Made by a program: the position numbers and the translations under genes
In this document: piece after piece, positions 7,696 to 14,040 of the stretch
Layout of the letters: every line of letters begins with the position of its first letter
Numbering within the stretch: the first letter of the stretch is position 1
Notes under the pieces: model-generated
What the model was told of the DNA's origin: nothing
The model's input: the letters and a program-made list of their open reading frames with translations, nothing else
Databases searched by the model: none
Origin: Oribacterium sp.
GTDB lineage: Bacteria; Bacillota_A; Clostridia; Lachnospirales; Lachnospiraceae
Direction of reading: 5' to 3'
DNA: 17,279 nt
Assembly: GCA_017940955.1 (NCBI GenBank)
Contig: JAGAXP010000150.1
Coordinates: forward strand, 1 to 17,279

Positions 7696-7735
7696 TTTTT
7701 CCTTGTTTACGTCCTGAAACCTGTGGTTTTTACAG

Positions 7736-8365
7736 TCAAAGAAAACTGAGATTCTTCAGTGCCAGCTTCAGTATCTGATCCACTGTCATATCTCCGTTTA
7801 TCTCAACCTTCTTCACCGCGCGGCTCGCCTCAGTTTCCGAATATCCGAGAGCAACCAGTGCTTCCACTGCTTCCCTTTGTGCACTGTGTGCCATGACAGC
7901 CCCGGAAAGTGCTGTTCCTCCGCCGGATGAGCCGTGATCCATGGCTGAACTGAAGACCTCTGTGGCATCCAGCTTATCCTTAAGATCAAGCACTATCCTT
8001 TGGGCGGTTTTACTTCCAACCCCCGGAGCTCTTGATATAGACTTGCTGTCTCCGGTCACTATAGCCATCCTGAGGTCATCCGGAGACATGGCGCTAAGTA
8101 TGCCCAGGGCTCCCTTTGGTCCCACACCGCTGACCGTCAGAAGCATTGTGAACATCTCCCTGTCCTCAGGTGTGGAAAAGCCGCACAACTCCACGCCATT
8201 CTGAGTCACCGAAAAATAAGTATATATCTTAACCTCTTCCCCTATGGAAGGCAGGGATCCTATGACCGTAGCCGGCACCCTGATGCCGTAGCCGACCCCC
8301 GATGCTTCTACAACTATCATCCCTTCCTGGATTTCCGCCAATTCTCCATGTATAAAACTGATCAT
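7736..8365 (-). CDS. ruvA: Holliday junction branch migration protein RuvA
   Basis: A 209-aa protein whose tetramers bind the four-way junction and load RuvB. The N-terminal OB fold starts MISFIHGELAEIQ. Two helix-hairpin-helix motifs are seen (VSGVGPKGALGILS and ISRAPGVGSKTAQRIVLDLK). The C-terminal RuvB-binding three-helix domain contains EALVALGYSETEASRAVKKV. I start it at ATG 8365 rather than 8377: GGAG lies 6 nt before this ATG and the family begins M-I/Y, while the upstream ATG has no ribosome site. The first gene of the ruvAB unit. No ruvC is nearby, as is usual in Firmicutes, and no GAAC-N4-GTTC LexA box was found upstream. Confidence 0.96.
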   Translation of the reverse strand: MISFIHGELAEIQEGMIVVEASGVGYGIRVPATVIGSLPSIGEEVKIYTYFSVTQNGVELCGFSTPEDREMFTMLLTVSGVGPKGALGILSAMSPDDLRMAIVTGDSKSISRAPGVGSKTAQRIVLDLKDKLDATEVFSSAMDHGSSGGGTALSGAVMAHSAQREAVEALVALGYSETEASRAVKKVEINGDMTVDQILKLALKNLSFL

Positions 8366-8438
8366 ATAAATCTCCATTCTGCCGTCTTTGTTCGGCGGTA
8401 CAAATAGTGATGAAAACTATTTTTCACACTAATCTCCT

Positions 8439-8481
8439 CTATAAACGCATGTTTTCCGCCGTTTATCTCTGACATACAGAT
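8439..8481. repeat. 43-bp interspersed repeat, copy 1 (upstream of ruvA)
   Basis: 39 of 43 bases match copy 2 at 15920-15962, in the same orientation. Inside are two hairpins: ATAAACG/CGTTTAT (perfect here, one mismatch in copy 2) and a following TCTG-ACATA-CAGA stem, one pair longer in copy 2. It begins 73 bp upstream of the ruvA ATG, between the proposed ruvA promoter and the gene, so it would be in the ruvA leader. Apart from this repeat, the 392-bp gap 8366-8757 holds two divergent promoters and a CG-centred palindrome. Confidence 0.7.
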
Positions 8482-8544
8482 CAGGATCCATCCGGTTCCT
8501 TAAAGAGTATTTCCGGATAAATAACCATCTGATACCGAACACAT

Positions 8545-8572
8545 ATAATATGGTAGCACAAACGTTTGTTAA
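8545..8572 (-). promoter_or_regulatory. Putative ruvA promoter
   Basis: Minus-strand TTAACA (8567-8572) and TATTAT (8545-8550), 16-nt spacing, each 5/6 to consensus. It would give a leader of about 170 nt that includes the 43-bp repeat. Confidence 0.5.
8558..8569. promoter_or_regulatory. Palindrome ACAAACGTTTGT overlapping the ruvA -35 box
   Basis: A perfect 12-bp palindrome with the AA-n-CG-n-TT centre typical of LacI-family operators. It overlaps the -35 box of the proposed ruvA promoter and is also 18 bp upstream of the -35 box of the divergent plus-strand promoter. It does not fit a catabolite (cre) or LexA consensus well. Confidence 0.35.
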
Positions 8573-8586
8573 ATGCTATATCTCCT

Positions 8587-8615
8587 TTGACCAATATTTA
8601 ATACTGTGTTAGACT
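8587..8615 (+). promoter_or_regulatory. Putative promoter of the YprB-like exonuclease gene
   Basis: TTGACC (8587-8592), 17-nt spacer, TAGACT (8610-8615); a good -35 but a 4/6 -10. The leader would be about 135 nt and contains a small hairpin GGATTC/GAATCC (8702-8707 / 8716-8721), upstream of the ribosome site. Confidence 0.4.
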
Positions 8616-8757
8616 CGGTCTATCGGTCAGGAAAAAATCGGTGAATGGAAAACATTAATTACACTCACGTCATAATTTACGATTTGAACTAAATCAATAC
8701 CGGATTCGGACTGCTGAATCCCCGAATTAATCTGTTTTGCTGAGAGAAAGGGTCATT

Positions 8758-9852
8758 TTGCTTCGAATAGAAAAATCAATCGAACTTACAACTGAATTTG
8801 ACATGTCAATGATAGCCCCGGCAGAGGATATTATGTTCTTTGACATTGAAACAACAGGACTTTCATCCTGGAAATCGGGACTATATCTGATTGGTGTTCT
8901 CATATATGATGACGGTTGGAAAATCATCCAGTACTTCTGCGAGGATGTAAGTGACGAAACTGTAGTCCTTGAAAATTTTTTCACACTTTTGTCTTCAAAA
9001 AATACGTTGATTTCATTTAACGGTGACGGCTTTGACATCCCCTTCCTTACACATATGGCGGAGCAATACGGGCTCCCCTACTCTTTTGATAATGTTGAGA
9101 GCTTTGACATTCTGAAAAAGATCCGTCCTTTGAAGAAACTGCTGGGACTTGAGAATATGAAGCTTAAGACCTGTGAGAAATTTCTGGGAATACATCGTGA
9201 AGACCGTTTTTCCGGCGGGGACCTTATCAATGTTTACTTTCAGTGGCAGGAAGACCGTTCTCAGGAAAAGCTGGACTGTCTCCTGCTGCACAACTTCGAA
9301 GACATTGAAAATATGCCGAATATACTTCCTCTATTAAGCTACCTTTACGCATTCCGGGGAAGTTTTTCTTTGAAATCGCAGGAAATCGTAGGGCATCCCA
9401 CCGAAAACAAACGTGTTTTGAGTCTTTTCTACGAAATATATTCTCCGATTTCCGTCCCTGTACCTCTTGATATAAAGCTGGATAACTGGTTCATTAACCT
9501 GACAGGCTCGGAGTTAAATCTCTGTGCGGACCTCTATGAGGGAGAACTGAAATTCTTCTACCCGAACTACTGCGACTACTATTACCTTCCCATGGAGGAC
9601 AGAGCCATACACAGATCCCTGGCTGAGTTCGTAGACAGGAGCCACAGAAAGAAAGCCACAGCGAAAACCTGTTATCAAAGGGTATCAGGGTTATTTTTAC
9701 CGGAACCGGAGCCTGTATTCTCTCCTGTTCTTTACAGGGAGTACAAAGACAAGCTCTGCTACGTTCAGTTCTCACAGCAGCTTTTTGATAATAAAAAACT
9801 GACCGAAGCATATCTCCGGTCAGTTATAAAACAATTAAAGTTAAAAATATGA
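8758..9852 (+). CDS. YprB-like ribonuclease H-fold (DEDD) exonuclease
   Basis: A 364-aa cytoplasmic protein of the YprB type, with an RNase H-like exonuclease domain over residues about 20-195. Catalytic-type acids are visible: D29 and E31 in FFDIETTGL (Exo I), D93 in FNGDGFDIPFL (Exo II), and H178/D182 in HNFEDIENM (Exo III). The C-terminal half is less conserved and has no motif I can name. The substrate in cells is unknown to me. I start it at TTG 8758, because AAAGGG (8747-8752) lies 5 nt upstream; an earlier in-frame TTG at 8737 lacks such a site. It is the only gene on this strand between two minus-strand blocks, and its last codons overlap a terminator for the TRAP operon on the other strand. 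Confidence 0.85.
   Translation: MLRIEKSIELTTEFDMSMIAPAEDIMFFDIETTGLSSWKSGLYLIGVLIYDDGWKIIQYFCEDVSDETVVLENFFTLLSSKNTLISFNGDGFDIPFLTHMAEQYGLPYSFDNVESFDILKKIRPLKKLLGLENMKLKTCEKFLGIHREDRFSGGDLINVYFQWQEDRSQEKLDCLLLHNFEDIENMPNILPLLSYLYAFRGSFSLKSQEIVGHPTENKRVLSLFYEIYSPISVPVPLDIKLDNWFINLTGSELNLCADLYEGELKFFYPNYCDYYYLPMEDRAIHRSLAEFVDRSHRKKATAKTCYQRVSGLFLPEPEPVFSPVLYREYKDKLCYVQFSQQLFDNKKLTEAYLRSVIKQLKLKI
9790..9825 (-). terminator. Rho-independent terminator of the TRAP operon, inside the convergent coding region
   Basis: Read on the minus strand, a perfect 9-bp stem (AACTGACCG / CGGTCAGTT; 9817-9825 and 9797-9805) with an 11-nt loop is followed by a T run (TTTTTTAT, 9791-9798). It lies 68 bp past the dctM stop and within the last 20 codons of the plus-strand exonuclease gene. 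On the plus strand the stem is followed by TATAAAAC, so it would terminate poorly in that direction. Confidence 0.75.
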
Positions 9853-9892
9853 ACCCTATCCCCAGCTTTATGAAGCTTGCACCTGACAAAAG

Positions 9893-11185
9893 TTAATTCA
9901 GGCTATAACCCAACATAAGCGGAAGCCATGTTGTCAGTGGTTCAAATACAGCTATTGCAATCAGAACGATAATATTACATGTAATGTACGGAAGCGCATG
10001 CTTAAATATCTCTATTATCGGCATACCGTTGATCTTATTGCAGGCATTGAGACACATTCCGACGGGAGGAGTTACAAGTCCTATAGCAAGTCCTGTAATT
10101 ATGATCGCGCCAAATTGCAGTGTTGAAAATCCATACGCATGCATTACAGGTAAAAGAATAGGTGTAAGCAGGAGTATGGCAGGTGAAACATCGATAAAGG
10201 TTCCGATCATAAGGATCAGAAGAACAAATATTATAGCGATGCAATACCTGGGAAGATTCAGATCCTGGAAGAAACCTGCCACCATCTGCGGAACACCCTG
10301 CATGGTAAGTACCCATGTAAAAATAGTAGTGAATCCGATTATGATCATGATTGAGGAGCTCTGAATAAAGCTCTTCTTTAATGCTTCCCAGATCTTTTTC
10401 CAACTAAGCTCATGATAAACGAAAAATCCAATTATAAGTGAATACAGAACTGCCACACCGGCACTCTCAGATGCAGTGCAAACACCACCTGATACACAAA
10501 TAATTATGAACAGTGGCAACAGTAATGCAGGAAGCCCTTCAAAAAGCGCAGTCTTAACTTCTTTGGCAGTGATTTTGGTACGCTTGGGATGCCAATGATT
10601 CTTCTCCGAAAGGATATAAACCAAAATAAGCTGCGTTAAACCAATCAGAATTCCGGGGATGGCTCCTGCCATAAAGAGAGCTCCTACAGAACCTCCGGAA
10701 ATCATAGAATAAACAATCATCGGTGTGGAAGGCGGGATGATCATTCCCATAGTTGAAGATGCAACTGTGATTCCGGCTGCAGTCCCGCTTGGATATCCTG
10801 CATCCTCCATAGCCGGAATTTCTATGGATCCGAGAGCTGAAGTATCGGCAACCGAGGATCCCGATATGCCTCCGAATATCATTGATGCAACTACATTAAC
10901 TTCACCAAGTCCGCCATTTATCGGATGTACAAGCACTGTACAAAAATTCATGAGTCTGTCAGTAATACCACCGACATTCATAAGCTCTCCCGCAAGCATG
11001 AACAGAGGCATAGCTATCATAAGCTCGGAAAATGTTCCGTTCCAGATTCTCTGAGGAAGCATACTTATAAAATTAGGTGAAAATGCTTCGATATATGTAA
11101 TGCAGGCAGCGCCTATCGCAAATGCCAAAGGCACTCCAAAAAATGCAAATATAATCAGTAATATCAAAAGTATTACCATTGCCAT
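9893..11185 (-). CDS. dctM: TRAP transporter large permease subunit (DctM)
   Basis: A 430-aa, very hydrophobic protein with about a dozen membrane segments. It is the ion-coupled permease of a tripartite ATP-independent periplasmic-type transporter. Family marks include MPLFMLAGELMNVGGITDRL near residue 60, the FGGISGSSVADTSALGSI stretch, the GxxxPPSTPMIVY region and TGLAIGLVTPPVGMCLNACN near the C-terminus. Start ATG 11185 follows AAGGAGG; a second in-frame ATG (11179) is possible. It lies 14 bp after dctQ, and the Shine-Dalgarno touches the dctQ stop, so translation is probably coupled. The operon order is dctP-dctQ-dctM. The substrate is not readable from this subunit. Confidence 0.96.
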   Translation of the reverse strand: MAMVILLILLIIFAFFGVPLAFAIGAACITYIEAFSPNFISMLPQRIWNGTFSELMIAMPLFMLAGELMNVGGITDRLMNFCTVLVHPINGGLGEVNVVASMIFGGISGSSVADTSALGSIEIPAMEDAGYPSGTAAGITVASSTMGMIIPPSTPMIVYSMISGGSVGALFMAGAIPGILIGLTQLILVYILSEKNHWHPKRTKITAKEVKTALFEGLPALLLPLFIIICVSGGVCTASESAGVAVLYSLIIGFFVYHELSWKKIWEALKKSFIQSSSIMIIIGFTTIFTWVLTMQGVPQMVAGFFQDLNLPRYCIAIIFVLLILMIGTFIDVSPAILLLTPILLPVMHAYGFSTLQFGAIIITGLAIGLVTPPVGMCLNACNKINGMPIIEIFKHALPYITCNIIVLIAIAVFEPLTTWLPLMLGYSLN

Positions 11186-11199
11186 GGCTATGTTCCTCC

Positions 11200-11691
11200 T
11201 TACGCCTCAAGTGCCTTATTATCAGGTACTATTACTTCAATCAACTTTACAATGATGCACACAGCGCATATCACGCCACTGACAGGCATGATTCCATACA
11301 TATATTTCATAGGAATCTCCATACCCATACTGATCTGCTTTCCGGCCATGGCAACATAATTAAATCCCTGAACCGTGAAAACGATATCTACTATCAACAT
11401 AATGATCAGATTGATGATATTGACTACTCTTTTTACAGGCGGTTTAAAAGAATTGTAAAGTATATCGATCACTACATGTTCACCCTTGATAACATTGATA
11501 CCCATGCCCCAGAAGGTTGTAAAAGCAAACAGCGTTACATTGAACTCAGAAAGCTCCTTCCAGCTGACGGAAAAGAAATACCTCATAATTACCGCAAAAC
11601 AAACTGATACTGCAAGCAGGGCCAATGCTATGACTCCGATGTCAAAATAAATTTCGAAAATCCATTGTCCGAATTTCTTGAATCTGTTCAT
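11200..11691 (-). CDS. dctQ: TRAP transporter small permease subunit (DctQ)
   Basis: A 163-aa membrane protein with about four hydrophobic helices, the small partner of DctM. The family core VIMRYFFSVSWKELSEF and the WGMGINVIKGEHVVID stretch are visible. I start it at ATG 11691, with AGGAG 7 nt upstream; the frame is open to 11751, but that longer start lies inside an intergenic hairpin and lacks a ribosome site. It sits 113 bp after dctP, with hairpins in the gap, and 14 bp before dctM. Confidence 0.92.
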   Translation of the reverse strand: MNRFKKFGQWIFEIYFDIGVIALALLAVSVCFAVIMRYFFSVSWKELSEFNVTLFAFTTFWGMGINVIKGEHVVIDILYNSFKPPVKRVVNIINLIIMLIVDIVFTVQGFNYVAMAGKQISMGMEIPMKYMYGIMPVSGVICAVCIIVKLIEVIVPDNKALEA

Positions 11692-11738
11692 GATACTCTC
11701 CTGACAAACCTGTGCAATTAACTGCACGATCATAAAAT

Positions 11739-11770
11739 AAATAGCGCACATCAGAAATAGTGCGCTATTT
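11739..11770 (-). promoter_or_regulatory. Intercistronic hairpin between dctP and dctQ
   Basis: A perfect 11-bp stem AAATAGCGCAC / GTGCGCTATTT (11760-11770 and 11739-11749) with a 10-nt loop is followed on the minus strand by ATTTTA. It is 34 bp past the dctP stop. A second small inverted repeat (GTGCAATTAACTGCAC, 11712-11727) follows. The weak T tract suggests partial termination or an mRNA-protecting 3' stem, letting the binding protein be made in excess of the permease. Confidence 0.6.
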
Positions 11771-11804
11771 TGATACTATAATGTTTTGACTGTTATGCCC
11801 ACTA

Positions 11805-12905
11805 TCACTTCGCGTTTGCTACGATCTCAAGCATCTTATCCATCTCTTCCTGAGTGCAGATTCCTTCACTTACCATCTTCTCATATACAGGCTGTGCAGC
11901 TGTCTTGAAAGCCTGGATCTCTTCGTCAGTCGGTGTGTAAACTTCTGCTCCGGATGCGATGATATCCTGCTTTGCCTTTTCGGAGTTCTCATCGATAAGC
12001 TGATCGTTATACTTGCCCATCTCTTCGGCACACTCGCTGATCACAGTACGATACTGCTCAGGAAGTGAATTCCACCATGAAGCATTTACATAAAATGGAT
12101 CCGGATGGAACTGATAGTTAACCTCTGTGAAATACTTCTGTACTTCATAGAACTTCATGCCTACAACATTAACCCAGGGGTTTTCCTGTCCATCAGCAAC
12201 ACCTGTCTTAAGTCCCATGTAAAGATCAGCATAAGGAACGGATACTGTAGATGCCCCCATCTCCTGGAAAGTAAGATCAATAGTCTTCATACCATTGGTT
12301 CTCATCTTGAGACCCTTTAAATCATCAGGAGTTTTTATAGGATGGTTATTGTTTGAGAACTGACGATATCCACCGGCATCACAAAGATTGATGATAACCG
12401 TTCCTGTAGATTCTTCAGCTTCAGCACATACGCTTTTAGCAAGATCGGACTGTAAAAGAGCTGACACCTGAGCTCTGTTCTGTGTAAGGAAGGGAGCCGT
12501 GAACATAAGAAGTCTTGGGGAGAAATCAAACTGACCGCCTCTCATACCCTGAACTGTACCCTGAACAACCTGCTCCAGCATCTCCTTCTCAGTACCGAGC
12601 TGACCATTTCCGTATACAGTCACCTTTACATGTCCGCCTGTTTTTTCTTCAACATCAGATGCAAATTTTTCCATAGAAACAAATCTGGGGTTTCCTTCAG
12701 GCTGTGCATGACCAACTATCATGGTGAAATCGCCAAGGTCTTCTACTTCAGAAGCGGCTGCTGTTTCACCTGCAGCTGCTGTTTCTCCCTTAGCAGCGGC
12801 AGTAGTTGAAGCTGTCGGGGTTTGTGATGCAGATGAACCACATCCTGCCAACATGGCAATAGACATAGTAGCTGTTAATAAAGTCGCCAATAATCTCTTT
12901 CTCAT
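11805..12905 (-). CDS. dctP: TRAP transporter substrate-binding lipoprotein (DctP family)
   Basis: A 366-aa extracytoplasmic binding protein. The N-terminus is a lipoprotein signal with lipobox LAGC, putting the lipidated cysteine at residue 22, followed by an A/T/S/E-rich linker to about residue 55. The DctP fold has the usual landmarks: GHAQPEGNP (65-73), GQLGTEKEMLEQV (101-113), LKMRTNG with the conserved substrate-carboxylate-binding-type Arg202, and ADGQENP (237-243). Known members bind C4-dicarboxylates, sugar acids, keto or hydroxy acids; an organic acid is therefore likely, but which one is open. Start ATG 12905 follows GGAGGAG 7 nt upstream. It is the first gene of the operon and is preceded by a strong promoter with an operator near the transcription start. 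Confidence 0.95.
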   Translation of the reverse strand: MRKRLLATLLTATMSIAMLAGCGSSASQTPTASTTAAAKGETAAAGETAAASEVEDLGDFTMIVGHAQPEGNPRFVSMEKFASDVEEKTGGHVKVTVYGNGQLGTEKEMLEQVVQGTVQGMRGGQFDFSPRLLMFTAPFLTQNRAQVSALLQSDLAKSVCAEAEESTGTVIINLCDAGGYRQFSNNNHPIKTPDDLKGLKMRTNGMKTIDLTFQEMGASTVSVPYADLYMGLKTGVADGQENPWVNVVGMKFYEVQKYFTEVNYQFHPDPFYVNASWWNSLPEQYRTVISECAEEMGKYNDQLIDENSEKAKQDIIASGAEVYTPTDEEIQAFKTAAQPVYEKMVSEGICTQEEMDKMLEIVANAK

Positions 12906-12943
12906 TAATTTTCTCCTCCATTGTAAAAAAGAAACATCGTCAC

Positions 12944-12957
12944 GCTTGTATACAAGC
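12944..12957. promoter_or_regulatory. Operator palindrome 1 for a GntR-type repressor
   Basis: GCTTGTATACAAGC is a perfect 14-bp palindrome fitting the FadR-subfamily GntR pattern TnGTnnnACnA. It lies about +6 to +19 relative to the predicted dctP transcription start, an ideal repression site, and the GntR/FCD gene is divergent next door. Confidence 0.7.
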
Positions 12958-12969
12958 TCTTTTGTTTAG

Positions 12970-12998
12970 ATTTTATTGCATATCATACATTATGTCAA
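12970..12998 (-). promoter_or_regulatory. Strong sigma-A promoter of the TRAP operon
   Basis: Minus-strand TTGACA (12993-12998, perfect), 17-nt spacer, TAAAAT (12970-12975). The start would be near 12963, giving a leader of about 58 nt before dctP. The 318-bp gap 12906-13223 holds this promoter and at least four palindromes. Confidence 0.85.
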
Positions 12999-13033
12999 TA
13001 AGTTATATTTACATAGTATTTACTGTTATATTT

Positions 13034-13048
13034 TGTGCATATTGCACA
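13034..13048. promoter_or_regulatory. Palindrome TGTGCATATTGCACA
   Basis: A perfect 6-bp inverted arm pair around TAT, 35 bp upstream of the dctP -35 box. Its sequence is unlike the GTATAC operator, so it may bind a different factor, possibly an activator. Confidence 0.4.
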
Positions 13049-13061
13049 TACTGTAGCTTAA

Positions 13062-13075
13062 GGTAAGCACTTACA
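13062..13075. promoter_or_regulatory. Weak cre-like (CcpA) site
   Basis: GGTAAGCACTTACA contains the inverted repeat GTAAG/CTTAC and fits the cre pattern TGWNANCGNTNWCA with two mismatches, one of them in the central CG. Catabolite control of an uptake operon would make sense, but the match is not strong. Confidence 0.25.
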
Positions 13076-13099
13076 TGAACTACATTTGATTTCTACCAC

Positions 13100-13113
13100 C
13101 GTTGTATACATGT
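13100..13113. promoter_or_regulatory. Operator palindrome 2 for a GntR-type repressor
   Basis: CGTTGTATACATGT shares the TTGTATACA core with operator 1. It lies about 110 bp upstream of the regulator gene and about 150 bp from operator 1, so it could serve autoregulation or looping. Confidence 0.5.
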
Positions 13114-13164
13114 TTTGCAAATTTATGGCAAACTTTCACTTGCGAAATCTCAGATTATGTCCTA

Positions 13165-13180
13165 ACTTATAATTATAAGT
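13165..13180. promoter_or_regulatory. Perfect AT-rich palindrome covering a likely -10 box of the regulator gene
   Basis: ACTTATAATTATAAGT is a perfect 16-bp palindrome containing TATAAT (13168-13173), a consensus -10 for the plus-strand GntR gene about 50 bp downstream. No good -35 box is placed correctly (TTGCGA is 22 nt away), so the promoter may be weak or activator dependent. AT-rich palindromes arise by chance more easily. Confidence 0.4.
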
Positions 13181-13223
13181 ACAGGTTATTATTTCTTTTC
13201 CTATCGTTGAGGGGGAAATATTT

Positions 13224-13919
13224 ATGACAAAATTCAATTCTGAAGAGATCTATAAAATTTTAGAAAACGAATTGGTAACACTGCAGATTAAACCAAACGA
13301 GATTTTAAGCGAAAATGCATTGTGTGCAAGATTTGACGTATCCAGAACCATAGTTCGCAGTGCTTTGCAAAGATTATCTCAGGTCGGGTTTGTGGAAATC
13401 ATCCCCCATGTAGGAACCAGAGTCACTGCTATCGATCTTGAGGAGGTAAATCAGTATATTTATATGCGAATCGCCATTGAAGTCAAAATTCTAACCGACT
13501 TCATAAGGACTATGACGCCTCCGCAGATTGAGAAGCTACGCTTCTGTCAGAAATCCCTCGAAGATGCTGTCAATGAAGTACATGACTTTTCACAATTTGA
13601 TATTTCAATGGCTGATGAGCTTCTTTCAAAAGACCTCTCATTTCATAAAACCTATTTTCAATTTATGGGCAAAGACATTTTATGGGATATCATAAGTCAG
13701 CCAAAGCCGGGATATTCTCGATTTATACATCTTGATATCATTGGTGGGAAAAACCTGCCGGATGTTTTGAAGGAGCATTCAGAATTAATGAATGCTATAG
13801 AATCTTCATCTCTGGATTCCATAGAGGATATCCTGACCCGACATTTATATGGCGGAATCAGAAGATTAGGTTCCAAGATATACTCTGACAAGTTAAGTCT
13901 ATATATTAAATCATCTTAA
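13224..13919 (+). CDS. GntR-family transcriptional regulator with FCD domain
   Basis: A 231-aa regulator. Residues about 5-70 form the winged helix-turn-helix (LSENALCARFDVSRTIVRSALQRL, then the wing HVGTRV). The rest is an all-helical FCD effector domain with likely metal ligands Asp137 and His141 (DLSFH), His185 and His207. FCD regulators commonly respond to organic or sugar acids bound through the metal. Start ATG 13224 has a GAGGGGG ribosome site 8 nt upstream. It is divergent from the TRAP operon and followed by a terminator. Together with the operator at the dctP start this points to control of uptake by the imported acid. Whether it also controls the downstream aconitase-type genes is unknown: I saw no GTATAC-type site in front of the small-subunit gene. 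Confidence 0.92.
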   Translation: MTKFNSEEIYKILENELVTLQIKPNEILSENALCARFDVSRTIVRSALQRLSQVGFVEIIPHVGTRVTAIDLEEVNQYIYMRIAIEVKILTDFIRTMTPPQIEKLRFCQKSLEDAVNEVHDFSQFDISMADELLSKDLSFHKTYFQFMGKDILWDIISQPKPGYSRFIHLDIIGGKNLPDVLKEHSELMNAIESSSLDSIEDILTRHLYGGIRRLGSKIYSDKLSLYIKSS

Positions 13920-13928
13920 TGGATCATC

Positions 13929-13964
13929 AAAAAGAAGGCCATGGCGGGATATTCCATGACCTTC
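13929..13964 (-). terminator. Terminator between convergent gntR and leuC-type genes
   Basis: Stem GAAGGTCATGG / CCATGGCCTTC (13954-13964 and 13934-13944, one mismatch) with a 9-nt loop is followed by TTTTTGAT on the minus strand, so it best serves the leuC-type gene ending at 14041. On the plus strand it is followed by CTGATTTT and may act weakly for gntR, which stops 10 bp before it. Confidence 0.75.
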
Positions 13965-14040
13965 CTGATTTTAGTTATAAATTCACATTCTTTTTTATCA
14001 GAACTTCCTTTCCTTCAAATGCAAAGGCAAGCCGAAAACA

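Noticed and set aside
8366..8757. LexA (SOS) box for ruvAB
   Set aside because: No GAAC-N4-GTTC pattern found in the upstream region on either strand.
11179..11607. 142-aa plus-strand ORF
   Set aside because: Antisense to dctQ, H/Y/N-rich reading typical of a reverse-frame shadow.
11692..11751. 20-residue N-terminal extension of DctQ
   Set aside because: The upstream ATG is within a hairpin and lacks a ribosome site, while ATG 11691 has AGGAG.
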